64,000 nucleotides of DNA from Pseudoalteromonas sp. Scap06 (GCF_013394165.1 NZ_CP041331.1:186001-250000); one strand, 5' to 3'; positions 25,064-34,543 are shown, numbered from the stretch's first letter. The notes: generated by a model not told the origin, from the sequence alone. Numbers and translations: made by a program.

Positions 25064-27741
25064 ACTTTAAGCTTTCTGCTTACACGACTAGCTGATGGAG
25101 TCTTAGATCGAACCCATACATCTTGTGTTACTTTGACAGGTTGTGTGTAGGTTTGCCATTGCTCATCACCTTGTTTGTATTCAATCACTAAACCAGGGTA
25201 AGCAATATTGGCGTACAACATACTATTCTCAATTTTAGCACCTGCATTTGCAAGACGATAATGCACATCAGCACGTTCTAATTTGGCAAATTCTTTTAGC
25301 CCCATGGTAGCAGCAAAAGTTTGCCATTGCTGATCGCGCTGCTGTTTTAATTCAGGGCTAAAGCGATTTGTTTGTTGGCTGTAAACAAAGCCATTGTGAT
25401 CATACGGTACCGCCCAATCTGCTTTATGCCAAGCGCGCTGTGCCAGCGATAATAATCGTGGGAATAGCTTATATTCAGCCATATTATTGGTACGCGTATT
25501 TTCGCTCCATAATTGACCCTGAATACCCACAAAACGTTTATCTTTAGCTAAAGGCGCGGATACGACCTTGCCTTGCTCATCATGCTGTAATGTGTCATCA
25601 GCTACATAAGGCTTATCTTCTCTATCAAGCCAAAACTCAGCATGAATAGGCAAATTATCTGGCATAAACTGAAATATTTTCTCAGTATTTATGTGCCTTG
25701 AAGCCCAGTAATAACCATGCTCTTGTGGGTCTGCCTCATACGGAAAGTCAAAATACAGCACATCTGGCGACGAAAGCACTGCTTGCCAATTTCTATTGGC
25801 AAATTCATGTGCACGCTGATGGCCATTCCACATTAATAAATCCCAAATATTACCTTGCACAACCTCTGGCATATTCTCTGGGTTAGTATGCGATAAGCCA
25901 TCGCTCCATGCTGCGGTTTCAATATTCATATCAGCCAACATATTCGCGATACGTTCAATAAAATAACTGCCCAGCTGACCTGCTTCGGTAATTTCTAACT
26001 TATTTTGTTTAATAAAATCAGCACAAGCAGGTGAATCGACCCATGCTCCGGCGGTTTCATCGGCACCTATGTGATAACGAGTTAGCGGATGCTGTGCCTC
26101 ACTATGAATACTTTTTACTTGTTCCATTACTTCACGGATAAACGCATAAGATGAGTCTAAACACACATTAATGGTATTGTCGTTGTAGTGCTGTACCGAC
26201 GAATAGAGCGTTGTATCAAGCGGGTCATAAAGTAAAAACTGTTCGGCTTTTTGTTTATCGCCTTGTTGTATATATTTATTATAACGCGCTTGCATGGATT
26301 TAATCGCAGCGCGAGAATGTCCTGGCATATCAAGCGATGGGATCACCTGAATGTGACGCGCACTGGCCGCTTTAAGTATTTCTTGGTAATCAGCTACCGA
26401 ATAATAGCCGTTTGCTGCACTTGAAGTATCAAGCCCTGCGCCTAGCTGTGGCATTAAACATTGCTGCTCGCTTTGATCAAAACAACGCTTTGCACCTATA
26501 TCTGTAAGTTCAGGCAGTGATGGAATTTCTAAACGCCAGCCTTCATCATCACCTAAGTGTAAATGTAGCTTGTTAAGTTTATAAGCAGCCATTTGATCAA
26601 GTAACTTTAAAATAAAGCCTTTATCACGAAAGTTTCGCGCTACATCAACCAATACCCCTCTAAACTGATAATGCGGTGCATCAATAACTTCTCCCACAGG
26701 TAATATATTACTGTTAACCTGATATAAGCTCGCTAAACTTTGCAGAGCATAAAAAACACCCGTTTCGTCAACTGCATCGATTACAACCTCATCGGCTTTA
26801 ATTGCTAATTTATAACTACCATTAAGCTGATCTTTTTTAACAGTGGAATTAAGTGTGACCTTAATTGCCGCTGCATCATCGCTTAAATTAATACCTAGTA
26901 GTTCAAGCCGCTCGATTGCAGCCAATACACTTGATTTATTAACTTCTGCATAATTAATATTAAGCCCTTGGCTAATATCAAGCGTTTGAGTTTGACTAAA
27001 CTCGCTAACGCGTGGGGTGGGTATAATTTGCTTAGCAATGACATAACTTGCTTGATTTTGCGAGGTTAAGTAAGCTGAAAAGTCATACTTTTCATTACGC
27101 TCAAACAAGCGCTCAGCAGTAAGCCACTGTGTTTTGTCGCCCGCAGTACGTTTAAACTGACGAGTGTAATCGGTATAAGGTTCTACATGAGGTAATAGCT
27201 CTAAGCCAGTCTCTGTATCAATTTTAGGCTTTGTACTTTCAATCACTTTAGCGGTGTCGTTATTATTCACCACGATATAGTTAGGAATAGCGTCGCTTTG
27301 CGATAATGACCAAAAATGCGCATAAAAAGTAATCGTTTTAGTCTCACCGGCTTTAAAGCCAGTAAACCCATCTTTAAGCTCAATGACATGAATATCGCCA
27401 TTAACGTGTTTAATAGTAAATTCATCGCTAATCGACTTTTGTATAGGCGTAATTTGACTAAAGTAAATTTTCCATTGGTTAAGGTTAATTGCCGAGTTGG
27501 CAGTTAAATGTAAATTCGCTTTAAAACAGTGACCGTTTTCAATATCTGGATCGCACTGTGCTGATGGGCGGTTATCAACTTGCTGATATTTTATTTGTAA
27601 TGTGTTAGCAAGTAACTCCACCGCACTATCGTTTGCAGGCCTTAGCTGAACCGATGCCGTATTTTGTCCTTCAACATTGCCCTGACATGCACTTAAACCT
27701 AGTGCTAAGCAGCATGCTGTCAGTAATGATTGAATCTTCAT
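25051..27741 (-). CDS. Lipoprotein beta-N-acetylhexosaminidase (GH20)
   Basis: The 896-residue enzyme releases GlcNAc from the non-reducing ends of chitooligosaccharides. A lipoprotein signal ends in the lipobox LSAC (Cys19), so it is membrane-anchored, probably facing the periplasm. It has an N-terminal CHB_HEX carbohydrate-binding domain (about 45-190) and a GH20b domain (about 235-355). The TIM barrel (about 358-770) carries the catalytic Asp561-Glu562 in RYHIGADETAGAW, with HLHLGDDEGWRLEI and PSLDMPGHSRA. A C-terminal CHB_HEX_C-like domain ends the protein. The GGGAG ribosome-binding site precedes ATG 27741. It lies between two NagR-type operators and supplies substrate for the nagKBAP operon downstream. 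Confidence 0.93.
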   Translation of the reverse strand: MKIQSLLTACCLALGLSACQGNVEGQNTASVQLRPANDSAVELLANTLQIKYQQVDNRPSAQCDPDIENGHCFKANLHLTANSAINLNQWKIYFSQITPIQKSISDEFTIKHVNGDIHVIELKDGFTGFKAGETKTITFYAHFWSLSQSDAIPNYIVVNNNDTAKVIESTKPKIDTETGLELLPHVEPYTDYTRQFKRTAGDKTQWLTAERLFERNEKYDFSAYLTSQNQASYVIAKQIIPTPRVSEFSQTQTLDISQGLNINYAEVNKSSVLAAIERLELLGINLSDDAAAIKVTLNSTVKKDQLNGSYKLAIKADEVVIDAVDETGVFYALQSLASLYQVNSNILPVGEVIDAPHYQFRGVLVDVARNFRDKGFILKLLDQMAAYKLNKLHLHLGDDEGWRLEIPSLPELTDIGAKRCFDQSEQQCLMPQLGAGLDTSSAANGYYSVADYQEILKAASARHIQVIPSLDMPGHSRAAIKSMQARYNKYIQQGDKQKAEQFLLYDPLDTTLYSSVQHYNDNTINVCLDSSYAFIREVMEQVKSIHSEAQHPLTRYHIGADETAGAWVDSPACADFIKQNKLEITEAGQLGSYFIERIANMLADMNIETAAWSDGLSHTNPENMPEVVQGNIWDLLMWNGHQRAHEFANRNWQAVLSSPDVLYFDFPYEADPQEHGYYWASRHINTEKIFQFMPDNLPIHAEFWLDREDKPYVADDTLQHDEQGKVVSAPLAKDKRFVGIQGQLWSENTRTNNMAEYKLFPRLLSLAQRAWHKADWAVPYDHNGFVYSQQTNRFSPELKQQRDQQWQTFAATMGLKEFAKLERADVHYRLANAGAKIENSMLYANIAYPGLVIEYKQGDEQWQTYTQPVKVTQDVWVRSKTPSASRVSRKLKVTHR

Positions 27742-28316
27742 TCGCTACTCTCCCTTTATTATTAACTTAGTCACTCAAGCATCTCTTTCAAATGCTAAAA
27801 ATTAAGCCGATTTTTCAATGCATTTATTCTTAGTGCGGTTAGTTTATAATGTACCATCAGCTAAAAAATATTTTATGCTTTAAATTAATCACTATTCATA
27901 TCTAGTAATTGCTACCTTAGCCAAACAATCCACTACGTAGGTTCTAAATAATAATTAACATTGCGCTTTAATTTATGACAACGCTGTCATTTGACTGTTA
28001 ATGTATCCTTTTTTTTCTTTTATAGCTACATAGGGGGCAAAAAAGATACAAAAAATTTACATGCATACGTCTTTTTTTATTTTAAATCACTGTATTTAAA
28101 TGAGATTTAAATATTACTAAATCATTACCTGAAACTTTATCTACCATTCTCTCAAGAAAGGCGTATAAATTAACTGTTAAAATTCAATGATGTCTTTATA
28201 ATTTAGTCGTCAAATAATAAAAACCGAGTACTGTTAACCGCTTTTGCTGTAGTCGTTAACCGATAAAGATAAATTAGTATAGTACCCAAAATGATATGTA
28301 AAGGTCTATTAAGCCG
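27742..28316. other. Divergent regulatory gap between hexosaminidase and nagR
   Basis: The 575-base gap is very AT-rich and must hold both promoters. The only feature I can support is the operator at 27975-27990. I see no ORF with a ribosome-binding site and no strong hairpin. Confidence 0.6.
27975..27990. promoter_or_regulatory. NagR operator in front of the hexosaminidase gene
   Basis: ATGACAACGCTGTCAT, the exact reverse complement of the site at 24975-24990, lies 234 bases upstream of the hexosaminidase start and 327 bases upstream of nagR. It probably controls the hexosaminidase gene and may also give nagR autoregulation. Confidence 0.8.
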
Positions 28317-29333
28317 ATGAGAACAACAATAAACGACGTGGCAAAAGATGCCGGAGTATCAATAAAAACGGTATCAAGAGTAATAAATAACGAAACCTCG
28401 GTCCGTGACAACACCCGTGAAAAAGTCATGGCGTCGGTCGAAAAGTTGAACTTCCAGCCAAACTTAGCAGCAAGAAGTCTTGCAGGAACAAAAGCTTACA
28501 GCATAGCTTACATTTACGACAATCCTAATGCGTACTACATTATCGACATGCAAAATGGTATTTTAGATGCGTGCAAAAAGCAGGGGTTTGAACTACTTAT
28601 TCACCCATGTGATGCCAAAGAAGCGCATATTTTTGATGAAATTACTAATATGATCAAACGCACTCGTATCGCGGGAATCTTACTCACCCCGCCCTTTTCT
28701 GAAATGCCTGAGTTTGTTGAAAAGCTAACTCAACTAGACCTAAAAGTTGTGCGTATTTTATCAGGGCACAACGCGCCTGATTCATTAACACCCTGTATTA
28801 TGATTGACGATAATCTCGCCTCAAAGTCAATTACTGAGCATCTAATTAATAACGGCCACACGCGCATTGGCTTTTTAGCCGGTGGCAGCGAGCATAACTC
28901 GACCAAAGAGCGCTTGGAAGGTTACAAAGCGGCGCTAACCCAATACGACATTCCTATAGATCCAAGCTTAATTATTGATGGCGAATATTCATTTGAGTCG
29001 GGGGTTGAGGGCGCTAAAACACTCATTAGCCAAACAAATAGGCCAACCGCTATCGTCTCATGTAATGATGAAATAGCCGCCGGTGCGTTATTTGCAGCCA
29101 GATTAATGAACATTGATATACCCAGCGAGCTTTCTATAACAGGGTTTGAGGATAGCCCATTCTCGCGTCAAACATGGCCAAAACTCACCACGGCTCATCA
29201 GCCAAATAATAAAATTGCTGAAGATGCGGCTAGCTTATTAATAGCCCAAATTCGTAATGGCAATGACCGCGATATTATAAAACTATACACTCCTGAGCTC
29301 GTCGTTAGAGACTCTACCGCACGCCCTCTTTAG
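28317..29333 (+). CDS. nagR: LacI-family transcriptional regulator of GlcNAc use
   Basis: The 338-residue protein has an N-terminal LacI helix-turn-helix (TINDVAKDAGVSIKTVSRVIN), the hinge helix segment NLAARSLAGTKA near residue 55, and a periplasmic-binding-protein-like effector domain (about 62-335) with FLAGGSEHNSTKERLEGY and SCNDEIAAGALFAAR. LacI-type NagR of Alteromonadales represses nag genes until an aminosugar phosphate is made. Here it is divergent from the hexosaminidase gene and close to two matching palindromes. The start at ATG 28317 matches the family. A 16-base-pair hairpin follows the gene. Confidence 0.9.
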   Translation: MRTTINDVAKDAGVSIKTVSRVINNETSVRDNTREKVMASVEKLNFQPNLAARSLAGTKAYSIAYIYDNPNAYYIIDMQNGILDACKKQGFELLIHPCDAKEAHIFDEITNMIKRTRIAGILLTPPFSEMPEFVEKLTQLDLKVVRILSGHNAPDSLTPCIMIDDNLASKSITEHLINNGHTRIGFLAGGSEHNSTKERLEGYKAALTQYDIPIDPSLIIDGEYSFESGVEGAKTLISQTNRPTAIVSCNDEIAAGALFAARLMNIDIPSELSITGFEDSPFSRQTWPKLTTAHQPNNKIAEDAASLLIAQIRNGNDRDIIKLYTPELVVRDSTARPL

Positions 29334-29350
29334 CTTAGGTTAACCATATA

Positions 29351-29393
29351 ATTCACTTCTGCGCTGTAACAAAGGGTCAGCGCAGAAGTGAAT
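29351..29393. terminator. Perfect 16-bp hairpin after nagR
   Basis: Arms ATTCACTTCTGCGCTG (29351-29366) and CAGCGCAGAAGTGAAT (29378-29393) pair perfectly around an 11-base loop, 17 bases after the nagR stop. No U-tract follows, so it may act as an mRNA-stabilising or processing structure instead of a plain terminator. Confidence 0.6.
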
Positions 29394-29453
29394 TAAAAAC
29401 GGCCTACTTTTTGAATATACCTTCTGTATTACTGAGTTTATTTACAATAAAAA

Positions 29454-29479
29454 GCGCGGTAAGTTAAAACTTATCGCGC
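29454..29479 (-). terminator. Terminator of the ethanolamine operon
   Basis: Arms GCGCGGTAAGT (29454-29464) and ACTTATCGCGC (29469-29479) form an 11-base stem with one G-U pair and a 4-base loop. An A run at 29449-29453 gives a U-tract on the minus-strand transcript, 55 bases past the permease stop. Confidence 0.75.
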
Positions 29480-29533
29480 CATTACAAACTCTTCGAAGGT
29501 TAAAGCCACATGAGTTATTTTAGTAAATGAAAA

Positions 29534-30946
29534 TTACCCCTCACTTATCGCTGTATTTAAACCGGCCTCAGCATCAGCGAGCATAGCAAACTCCTCATCT
29601 GCACTTTTGGCCACTAAATGTTTAGAGCTAAAGCCAAAGTAATACGCCGCACCGACTATAAACAGCACCATAGTGTATAAAAAAGCACGGGGGTCAAAGG
29701 CGTACACGCCAGTCAAAGCAATCAAGGATAAACACAATGCTATGCTTGAAGTGACAATGCCGCCAGGCGTTTTATAAGGTCGAGGTAAATCAGGTTGTTT
29801 TAAGCGCAACATTATATGACTGAACGCCATTAACGCATACGATACCGTTGCCCCCACTACCGCCATAGCTAACATTAAATCGCCCTCACCACTTAGTGAA
29901 GCTAAAAAACCAAATACAGCAGGAACAATAAGCGCTCGTGCTGGCACTTTACGCGCTGTGGTAATTGATAACGAACGCGGTAAATACCCCGCACGCGATA
30001 ACGCGAACACCAATCGACTATAGCCATAAATAATAGAGAAAAATGAAGCCACCAGCCCCGCTAATCCCAGTATATTAACCACGGTTGCTAAATCGCTATT
30101 GCCCGTCGCATTTAACGCATCCACCAGCGGAACTGCGCTAGCGCCCATTGCTGTTGCACCTGCTGCGCCGGGTACTAACACAACCACTAATAACGCGGTA
30201 AACAATAAAAATACCATGGCGCCAATAATGCCTTTAGGTACATCTTTAGCCGGATCTTTTGCCTCTTCAGCCGCCAATGGCACGCCTTCAACCGCTAAAA
30301 ATAACCACATAGCAAAAGGTAAAGCTGCCCATACCCCATACCAACCCAAAGGTAAAAATTCATTCGCACCTGCGGCATCTGTTACTGCAACATCAAATAA
30401 ATTGGTAGCATCAAAATTTGTAATTAAAACCACTGCCGTTGCAACAATAGCCAGTACCGCTAAACCGCTTATTACCATCATTACTTTTAGCGCTTCACCT
30501 ACTCCAGCTAAATGAATACCTACAAACACCAAATAAAATAGTGCATAAACCCATGGGCCATTGAACCCCGTTAACGCCTCCACTGCAGAGCCAATAAATA
30601 TCACAATGGCGGCCGGTGCTAACGCATATTCAATTAATACCGCAAGACCGGTTAAATAACCACCCGTTGGCCCCATTGCTTGACGAGCAAAACTATAACC
30701 CCCTCCAGCAGCAGGAATAGCAGCCGACATTTCAGCCAGCGATAACACCAAAGTTAAATACATAATCGCCATTAGCACTGCCGCTATCGCGAAGCCGCCC
30801 CAGCCAGCTTCTGCAATACCAAAGTTCCACCCAGCAAAGTCACCTGAAATCACATACGATACCCCTAACCCTGCCAGCAATAACCAACCTGCAGTGCCAC
30901 CTTTGAGCTGCCTTTTTGCTAAGTATTCTGAATTATTAGTAGACAT
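29534..30946 (-). CDS. eat: Ethanolamine permease, APC family
   Basis: The 470-residue inner-membrane protein has about 12 hydrophobic helices and the APC amino acid/amine permease pattern. ISGDFAGWNFGIAEAGWGG, near the N-terminus, matches the ethanolamine-permease subfamily (Eat), followed by AAGGGYSFARQAMGPTGGYLTG (AAGGGYSFARQAMGP) and MWLFLAVEGVPLAAEEAKDP in the middle. It imports ethanolamine as carbon and nitrogen source. It is the last gene of the eutB-eutC-eat operon, 43 bases after eutC, behind GAGGA. A terminator follows at 29454. Confidence 0.9.
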   Translation of the reverse strand: MSTNNSEYLAKRQLKGGTAGWLLLAGLGVSYVISGDFAGWNFGIAEAGWGGFAIAAVLMAIMYLTLVLSLAEMSAAIPAAGGGYSFARQAMGPTGGYLTGLAVLIEYALAPAAIVIFIGSAVEALTGFNGPWVYALFYLVFVGIHLAGVGEALKVMMVISGLAVLAIVATAVVLITNFDATNLFDVAVTDAAGANEFLPLGWYGVWAALPFAMWLFLAVEGVPLAAEEAKDPAKDVPKGIIGAMVFLLFTALLVVVLVPGAAGATAMGASAVPLVDALNATGNSDLATVVNILGLAGLVASFFSIIYGYSRLVFALSRAGYLPRSLSITTARKVPARALIVPAVFGFLASLSGEGDLMLAMAVVGATVSYALMAFSHIMLRLKQPDLPRPYKTPGGIVTSSIALCLSLIALTGVYAFDPRAFLYTMVLFIVGAAYYFGFSSKHLVAKSADEEFAMLADAEAGLNTAISEG

Positions 30947-30989
30947 AACATCCTCTTTATCGATATTTCATTTTTATTGTTAATTACCG

Positions 30990-31862
30990 TTATTCCGCAT
31001 TTAAAAAATGACGGCTCGATTGTTGATGCTCAATCACATCATCCTGTGTCCGATCTTTTAAGTTCACTCCTGTTAGTTTTAATGTTTTAGCTTCATTTAA
31101 TAAGTAGGCTGCCCGACTTGCCGCATCAATATAGGTCAAACCAGCAGGACGAATATTAGATATACAATTACGCAGCGAATCGTTAAGCCCTGTTTTAGGC
31201 TCCCAGGTTAAATAAAGCCCCAAGCTATCTGGTGAGCTAAGCCCCGGGCGTTCACCAATGAGCACCATCACAATTTGGGCATTCAATAACTCACCAATAT
31301 CATCACCAATGGCTACTCGCCCTTGTTCAACTAAGGTGATTGGAGCAAGAGTAAGAGGCTTATTAACGCTCAACTGTGAAAGTAATTCAGTTATAAAAGG
31401 AGCTGCATTTTTTTGAACCGCCAACGATGACAAACCATCAACGACCACAATGGCTAAGTCATACTTTTCTTGGGTGCTTTGCTGTTGCTCAGCAACAAAA
31501 TCAAGTAATAATTGACGACTATGCTCATTTAGCTTTCGACCTAAATCTGGTCGTTGTAAATAAGTAACTCTATCAACCGCTTGGCTATGTAAATGCAATA
31601 CACGCGCATTAGCTGCATTAACAGTCGCTAACTTTGCTTTCATTCCATTGATATCAAGTGGAAAATTGACTGCATCGCGCGCTTGCGCATGCGACAGTTG
31701 AAACGCCAGCATTTCAGAGGTTGGTAAACTAATACCCGCTCGACCAAGTCCTATGCGGGCATCAGTAAACTGGCGTAAGTCACGCCATGGGTTGTGTACC
31801 ACATTGCCATTATTTTTATGATCAATATTAGCAAGGTCATTTGATTTAAAATCTGCAGTCAT
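30990..31862 (-). CDS. eutC: Ethanolamine ammonia-lyase small subunit
   Basis: EutC is the 290-residue small subunit of the adenosylcobalamin-dependent lyase that splits ethanolamine into acetaldehyde and ammonia. Family segments are DARIGLGRAGISLPTSEMLAF (DARIGLGRAGISLPT), HAQARDAVNFPLD, VVDGLSSLAVQ, GERPGLSSPDSLGLYLTW and NCISNIRPAGLTY. It starts inside the end of eutB with a 4-base overlap; GGGAGG lies six bases before its ATG, so subunit synthesis is coupled. The length is close to E. coli EutC (295). Confidence 0.95.
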   Translation of the reverse strand: MTADFKSNDLANIDHKNNGNVVHNPWRDLRQFTDARIGLGRAGISLPTSEMLAFQLSHAQARDAVNFPLDINGMKAKLATVNAANARVLHLHSQAVDRVTYLQRPDLGRKLNEHSRQLLLDFVAEQQQSTQEKYDLAIVVVDGLSSLAVQKNAAPFITELLSQLSVNKPLTLAPITLVEQGRVAIGDDIGELLNAQIVMVLIGERPGLSSPDSLGLYLTWEPKTGLNDSLRNCISNIRPAGLTYIDAASRAAYLLNEAKTLKLTGVNLKDRTQDDVIEHQQSSRHFLNAE

Positions 31863-33265
31863 GAACGGCCTCCCGCCAGTGCATCTAACGGCTTAGCAAA
31901 TGCCGCGGGAAGACTGTGCGATAAAGTAACATCGCTACTGTTTTTCATAATGTTCATGTTAGTAAGCCACTTTTCAAATTCTGGCGCGGGACGAGAGCCT
32001 AGAACTCGGCGCACGTATAACGCATCATGAAATGAGGTAGTTTGGTAATTGAGCATAATGTCATCGGAGCCCGGAATCCCCATCACAAACGAGCACCCAG
32101 CTACACCAAGCAGCGTAAGTAAATTATCCATATCATTTTGGTCAGCCTCGGCATGATTGGTGTAACACACGTCACATCCCATCGGAATACCCAGTAATTT
32201 GGCACAAAAATGATCCTCAAGCCCCGCGCGGGTAATTTCTTTGCCATCAAATAAATACTCCGGGCCTATAAATCCCACCACCGTATTAACTAATAGCGGA
32301 TTAAATTTTCGTGCAACGGCATACGCGCGAGTTTCGCAGGTTTGCTGATCTAGCCCGTGATGAGCATTAGCCGAAAGCGAGCTGCCTTGCCCTGTTTCAA
32401 AATACATCACATTATTGCCTACCGTGCCACGCTTTAGACTCAGCGCGGCATCTTGTGCCTCAGCTAAAGTATTTAAACTAAAACCAAAACTCGAATTGGT
32501 GGCTTCTGTTCCACCAATAGACTGAAACACTAAATCAACTGGCGCCCCCGCTTCTATGCATTCAATCGTATTAGTGACATGGGTAAGCACACAGCTTTGG
32601 GTAGGAATTTCATATTTTTGAATCACCTCATCCATCAATGTCATCAATTTAATAGCCTGCGCCACGTTGTCGGTTGCGGGGTTTATACCTATCACCGCAT
32701 CACCATTACCGTACAGCAACCCATCTAAAATACAGGCGGCAATGCCGTTAATATCATCTGTTGGGTGATTAGGTTGTAAACGCGTGGATAAATGCCCAGG
32801 TAAACCAATGGTGTTTCTAAATGCACTGGTTACATGGCATTTTTTAGCAATAAGGATAAGATCCTGATTACGCATTATTTTGCTAACAGCCGCAGCCATT
32901 TCCGGAGTGATCCCCTGTCTTACACTTGCAAGTACCGAGGGAGTTGCAAAGTCACTTAACAACCAATTACGAAAATCTCCCACGGTTAAATGAGCAATCG
33001 CCATAAATGCATTAGCATCGTGATCGTCCATAATTAAGCGAGTTATTTCATCGTCTTCATAAGCAATCAGTGCCTCATTTAAAAATGCCTTCAACGGAAT
33101 ATCCGCTAAGGTCATTTGAGCAACCGCTCGCTCTTGCGCTGATTGTGCAATAACACCCGCTAACCTGTCACCTGAGCGATGAGGAGTGGCTTTTGCCATT
33201 ACTTGCGCCAAATTTTTAAAATTATACACCTGCGTGCCCAGTGTATATCGGTGCCTTTGCCCCAT
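31859..33265 (-). CDS. eutB: Ethanolamine ammonia-lyase large subunit
   Basis: EutB is the 468-residue catalytic TIM-barrel subunit that binds cobalamin and ethanolamine. Clear family segments are ANAFMAIAHLTVGDFRNWLL, NTIGLPGHLSTRLQPNHPTDD, GDAVIGINPATDNV, YFETGQGSSLSANAHHGLDQQT and GCDVCYTNHAEADQNDMD (each partial). GGAG precedes the ATG by six bases. It is the first gene of the eutB-eutC-eat operon and is divergent from the AraC regulator. There are no reactivase (EutA), cobalamin adenosyltransferase, aldehyde dehydrogenase or microcompartment genes here, so acetaldehyde oxidation must be encoded elsewhere. Confidence 0.95.
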   Translation of the reverse strand: MGQRHRYTLGTQVYNFKNLAQVMAKATPHRSGDRLAGVIAQSAQERAVAQMTLADIPLKAFLNEALIAYEDDEITRLIMDDHDANAFMAIAHLTVGDFRNWLLSDFATPSVLASVRQGITPEMAAAVSKIMRNQDLILIAKKCHVTSAFRNTIGLPGHLSTRLQPNHPTDDINGIAACILDGLLYGNGDAVIGINPATDNVAQAIKLMTLMDEVIQKYEIPTQSCVLTHVTNTIECIEAGAPVDLVFQSIGGTEATNSSFGFSLNTLAEAQDAALSLKRGTVGNNVMYFETGQGSSLSANAHHGLDQQTCETRAYAVARKFNPLLVNTVVGFIGPEYLFDGKEITRAGLEDHFCAKLLGIPMGCDVCYTNHAEADQNDMDNLLTLLGVAGCSFVMGIPGSDDIMLNYQTTSFHDALYVRRVLGSRPAPEFEKWLTNMNIMKNSSDVTLSHSLPAAFAKPLDALAGGRS

Positions 33266-33485
33266 GATCTACTCCACATAACAACTAGTTCAAACCTTGG
33301 TACAGGTTTTGCTGACCTATAAGCTATAAATCAATTTTGTTTAGTTTCAAGAGAGCTTAATTCATACCAAGACACTATCGAATTTTGGCAAATCTTCATT
33401 TTTAGCTTTATTTCATATAGTTAACTATAGTTACAGGTGGTAACTTAATCTTAATAAAAATAAAAAAGCAAAGAGTAACTCCATT

Positions 33486-34469
33486 ATGACGCAGCAAGAT
33501 TTAGCTAGCGCACCACAAAAGAGCATGGTGCATACCCAAGATATAGATGAGCAAGCGCATAATCTAACGCAGTGGCAGCAAAAATATGATCAGCTCAGTG
33601 ATGGGCGATTTTTTGGGTGTATAGAAAGCGTGGATTATTCTAATATTCATGCATTTGAAGAATACACAGAGCGTGCTCTTCACCAACAATGCGCAATAGC
33701 GCCACGATCTATTTGGCTTGGGATCCCAAAGCAGTCGCAGCAGAGCAAAATTAATGGCTTAAATGTGGCAAGTAATCAATTTATGTGTCGCACTAGTGAG
33801 AGTAACTTTGAGCTTATTACACCTGAGCAGTTTAATATTTATGGTTTAGTAATAGACATGCAATCGTTAGAACATATGGCTCAGATACAAGGGATGCACT
33901 TAAAAAATATAACGTCTTCAGATACTGAGCGACTGACAACATGCAACGCCATGCTAAAAAGTGCCCGGAGTATAATAAACAGTATGGTTAGCAACAACGC
34001 TTTTGGCCTAAATGCCGATTTACAGCAAGATATGCTTAATATGTTGGTATTACATTTACTAAACGAACAGACTCCGTGTCAACGCATCGCTCCCAGTTAT
34101 AAACACCGCAAAGCGGTCGTTGATAAAGTTAAAGATTATATAAAAGCGCATCCACAAAACACGGTAACAATTACTCAATTATGCGAACTCACCTTTGTGA
34201 GCAGGCGTACCTTACAATATAGTTTTGAGAGTATTTTAGGGATAAACCCACTGCGGTTTTTACGTTTAACTCGATTAAATAATGTTAGAAGAGAGCTAAA
34301 ATTAGCAAAGCAAGATAAACCCATTTCTGTGGTTGCTGCCAATTGGGGGTTTTGGCATGCAGGGCAATTTACCAAAGACTACACACAATTATTTGGTGAG
34401 AACCCTTCGCAAACAGTTAGCAACCATGCTTCTTACCTGAAAGATTCTAAATCGATAATACATGGATAA
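33486..34469 (+). CDS. AraC-family regulator of ethanolamine genes (EutR-like)
   Basis: The 327-residue protein has an AraC DNA-binding domain at the C-terminus (about 215-320). The first helix-turn-helix is in VTITQLCELTFVSRRTLQYSF, then GINPLRFLRLTRLNNVRREL, and the second helix-turn-helix is around VVAANWGFWHAGQFTKDYTQLFGENPS. The long N-terminal effector domain resembles EutR, which in enterics binds ethanolamine and B12 and activates eut genes. Its position divergent from eutB supports the same role. The 220-base gap between them should hold the promoters; I could not pick out an operator. A heptamer array begins 11 bases after its stop codon. Confidence 0.88.
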   Translation: MTQQDLASAPQKSMVHTQDIDEQAHNLTQWQQKYDQLSDGRFFGCIESVDYSNIHAFEEYTERALHQQCAIAPRSIWLGIPKQSQQSKINGLNVASNQFMCRTSESNFELITPEQFNIYGLVIDMQSLEHMAQIQGMHLKNITSSDTERLTTCNAMLKSARSIINSMVSNNAFGLNADLQQDMLNMLVLHLLNEQTPCQRIAPSYKHRKAVVDKVKDYIKAHPQNTVTITQLCELTFVSRRTLQYSFESILGINPLRFLRLTRLNNVRRELKLAKQDKPISVVAANWGFWHAGQFTKDYTQLFGENPSQTVSNHASYLKDSKSIIHG

Positions 34470-34480
34470 CGAGGGTACGG

Positions 34481-34543
34481 CTTCGAGCTTCGAGCTTCGA
34501 GCTTCGAGCTTCGAGCTTCGAGCTTCGAGCTTCGAGCTTCGAG
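34481..34543. repeat. Nine perfect tandem copies of CTTCGAG
   Basis: The 7-base unit CTTCGAG is repeated nine times without error over 63 bases, starting 11 bases after the EutR-like stop codon. Such perfect arrays are prone to copy-number change by slippage. A different 7-base array occurs at the same relative position behind hemH (46842-46883). Confidence 0.95.

Noticed and set aside
30099..30515. 138-codon plus-strand ORF in the permease gene
   Set aside because: It is antisense to the membrane helices of the ethanolamine permease and low-complexity (Ala/Thr/Lys-rich).
33266..33485. Cobalamin riboswitch upstream of eutB
   Set aside because: The 220-base divergent gap has no B12-box-like conserved core and no room for the full fold on the eutB side that I could recognise.
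34481..34543. CRISPR array
   Set aside because: The unit is only seven bases with no spacers; no cas genes are present. The same applies to the array at 46842.
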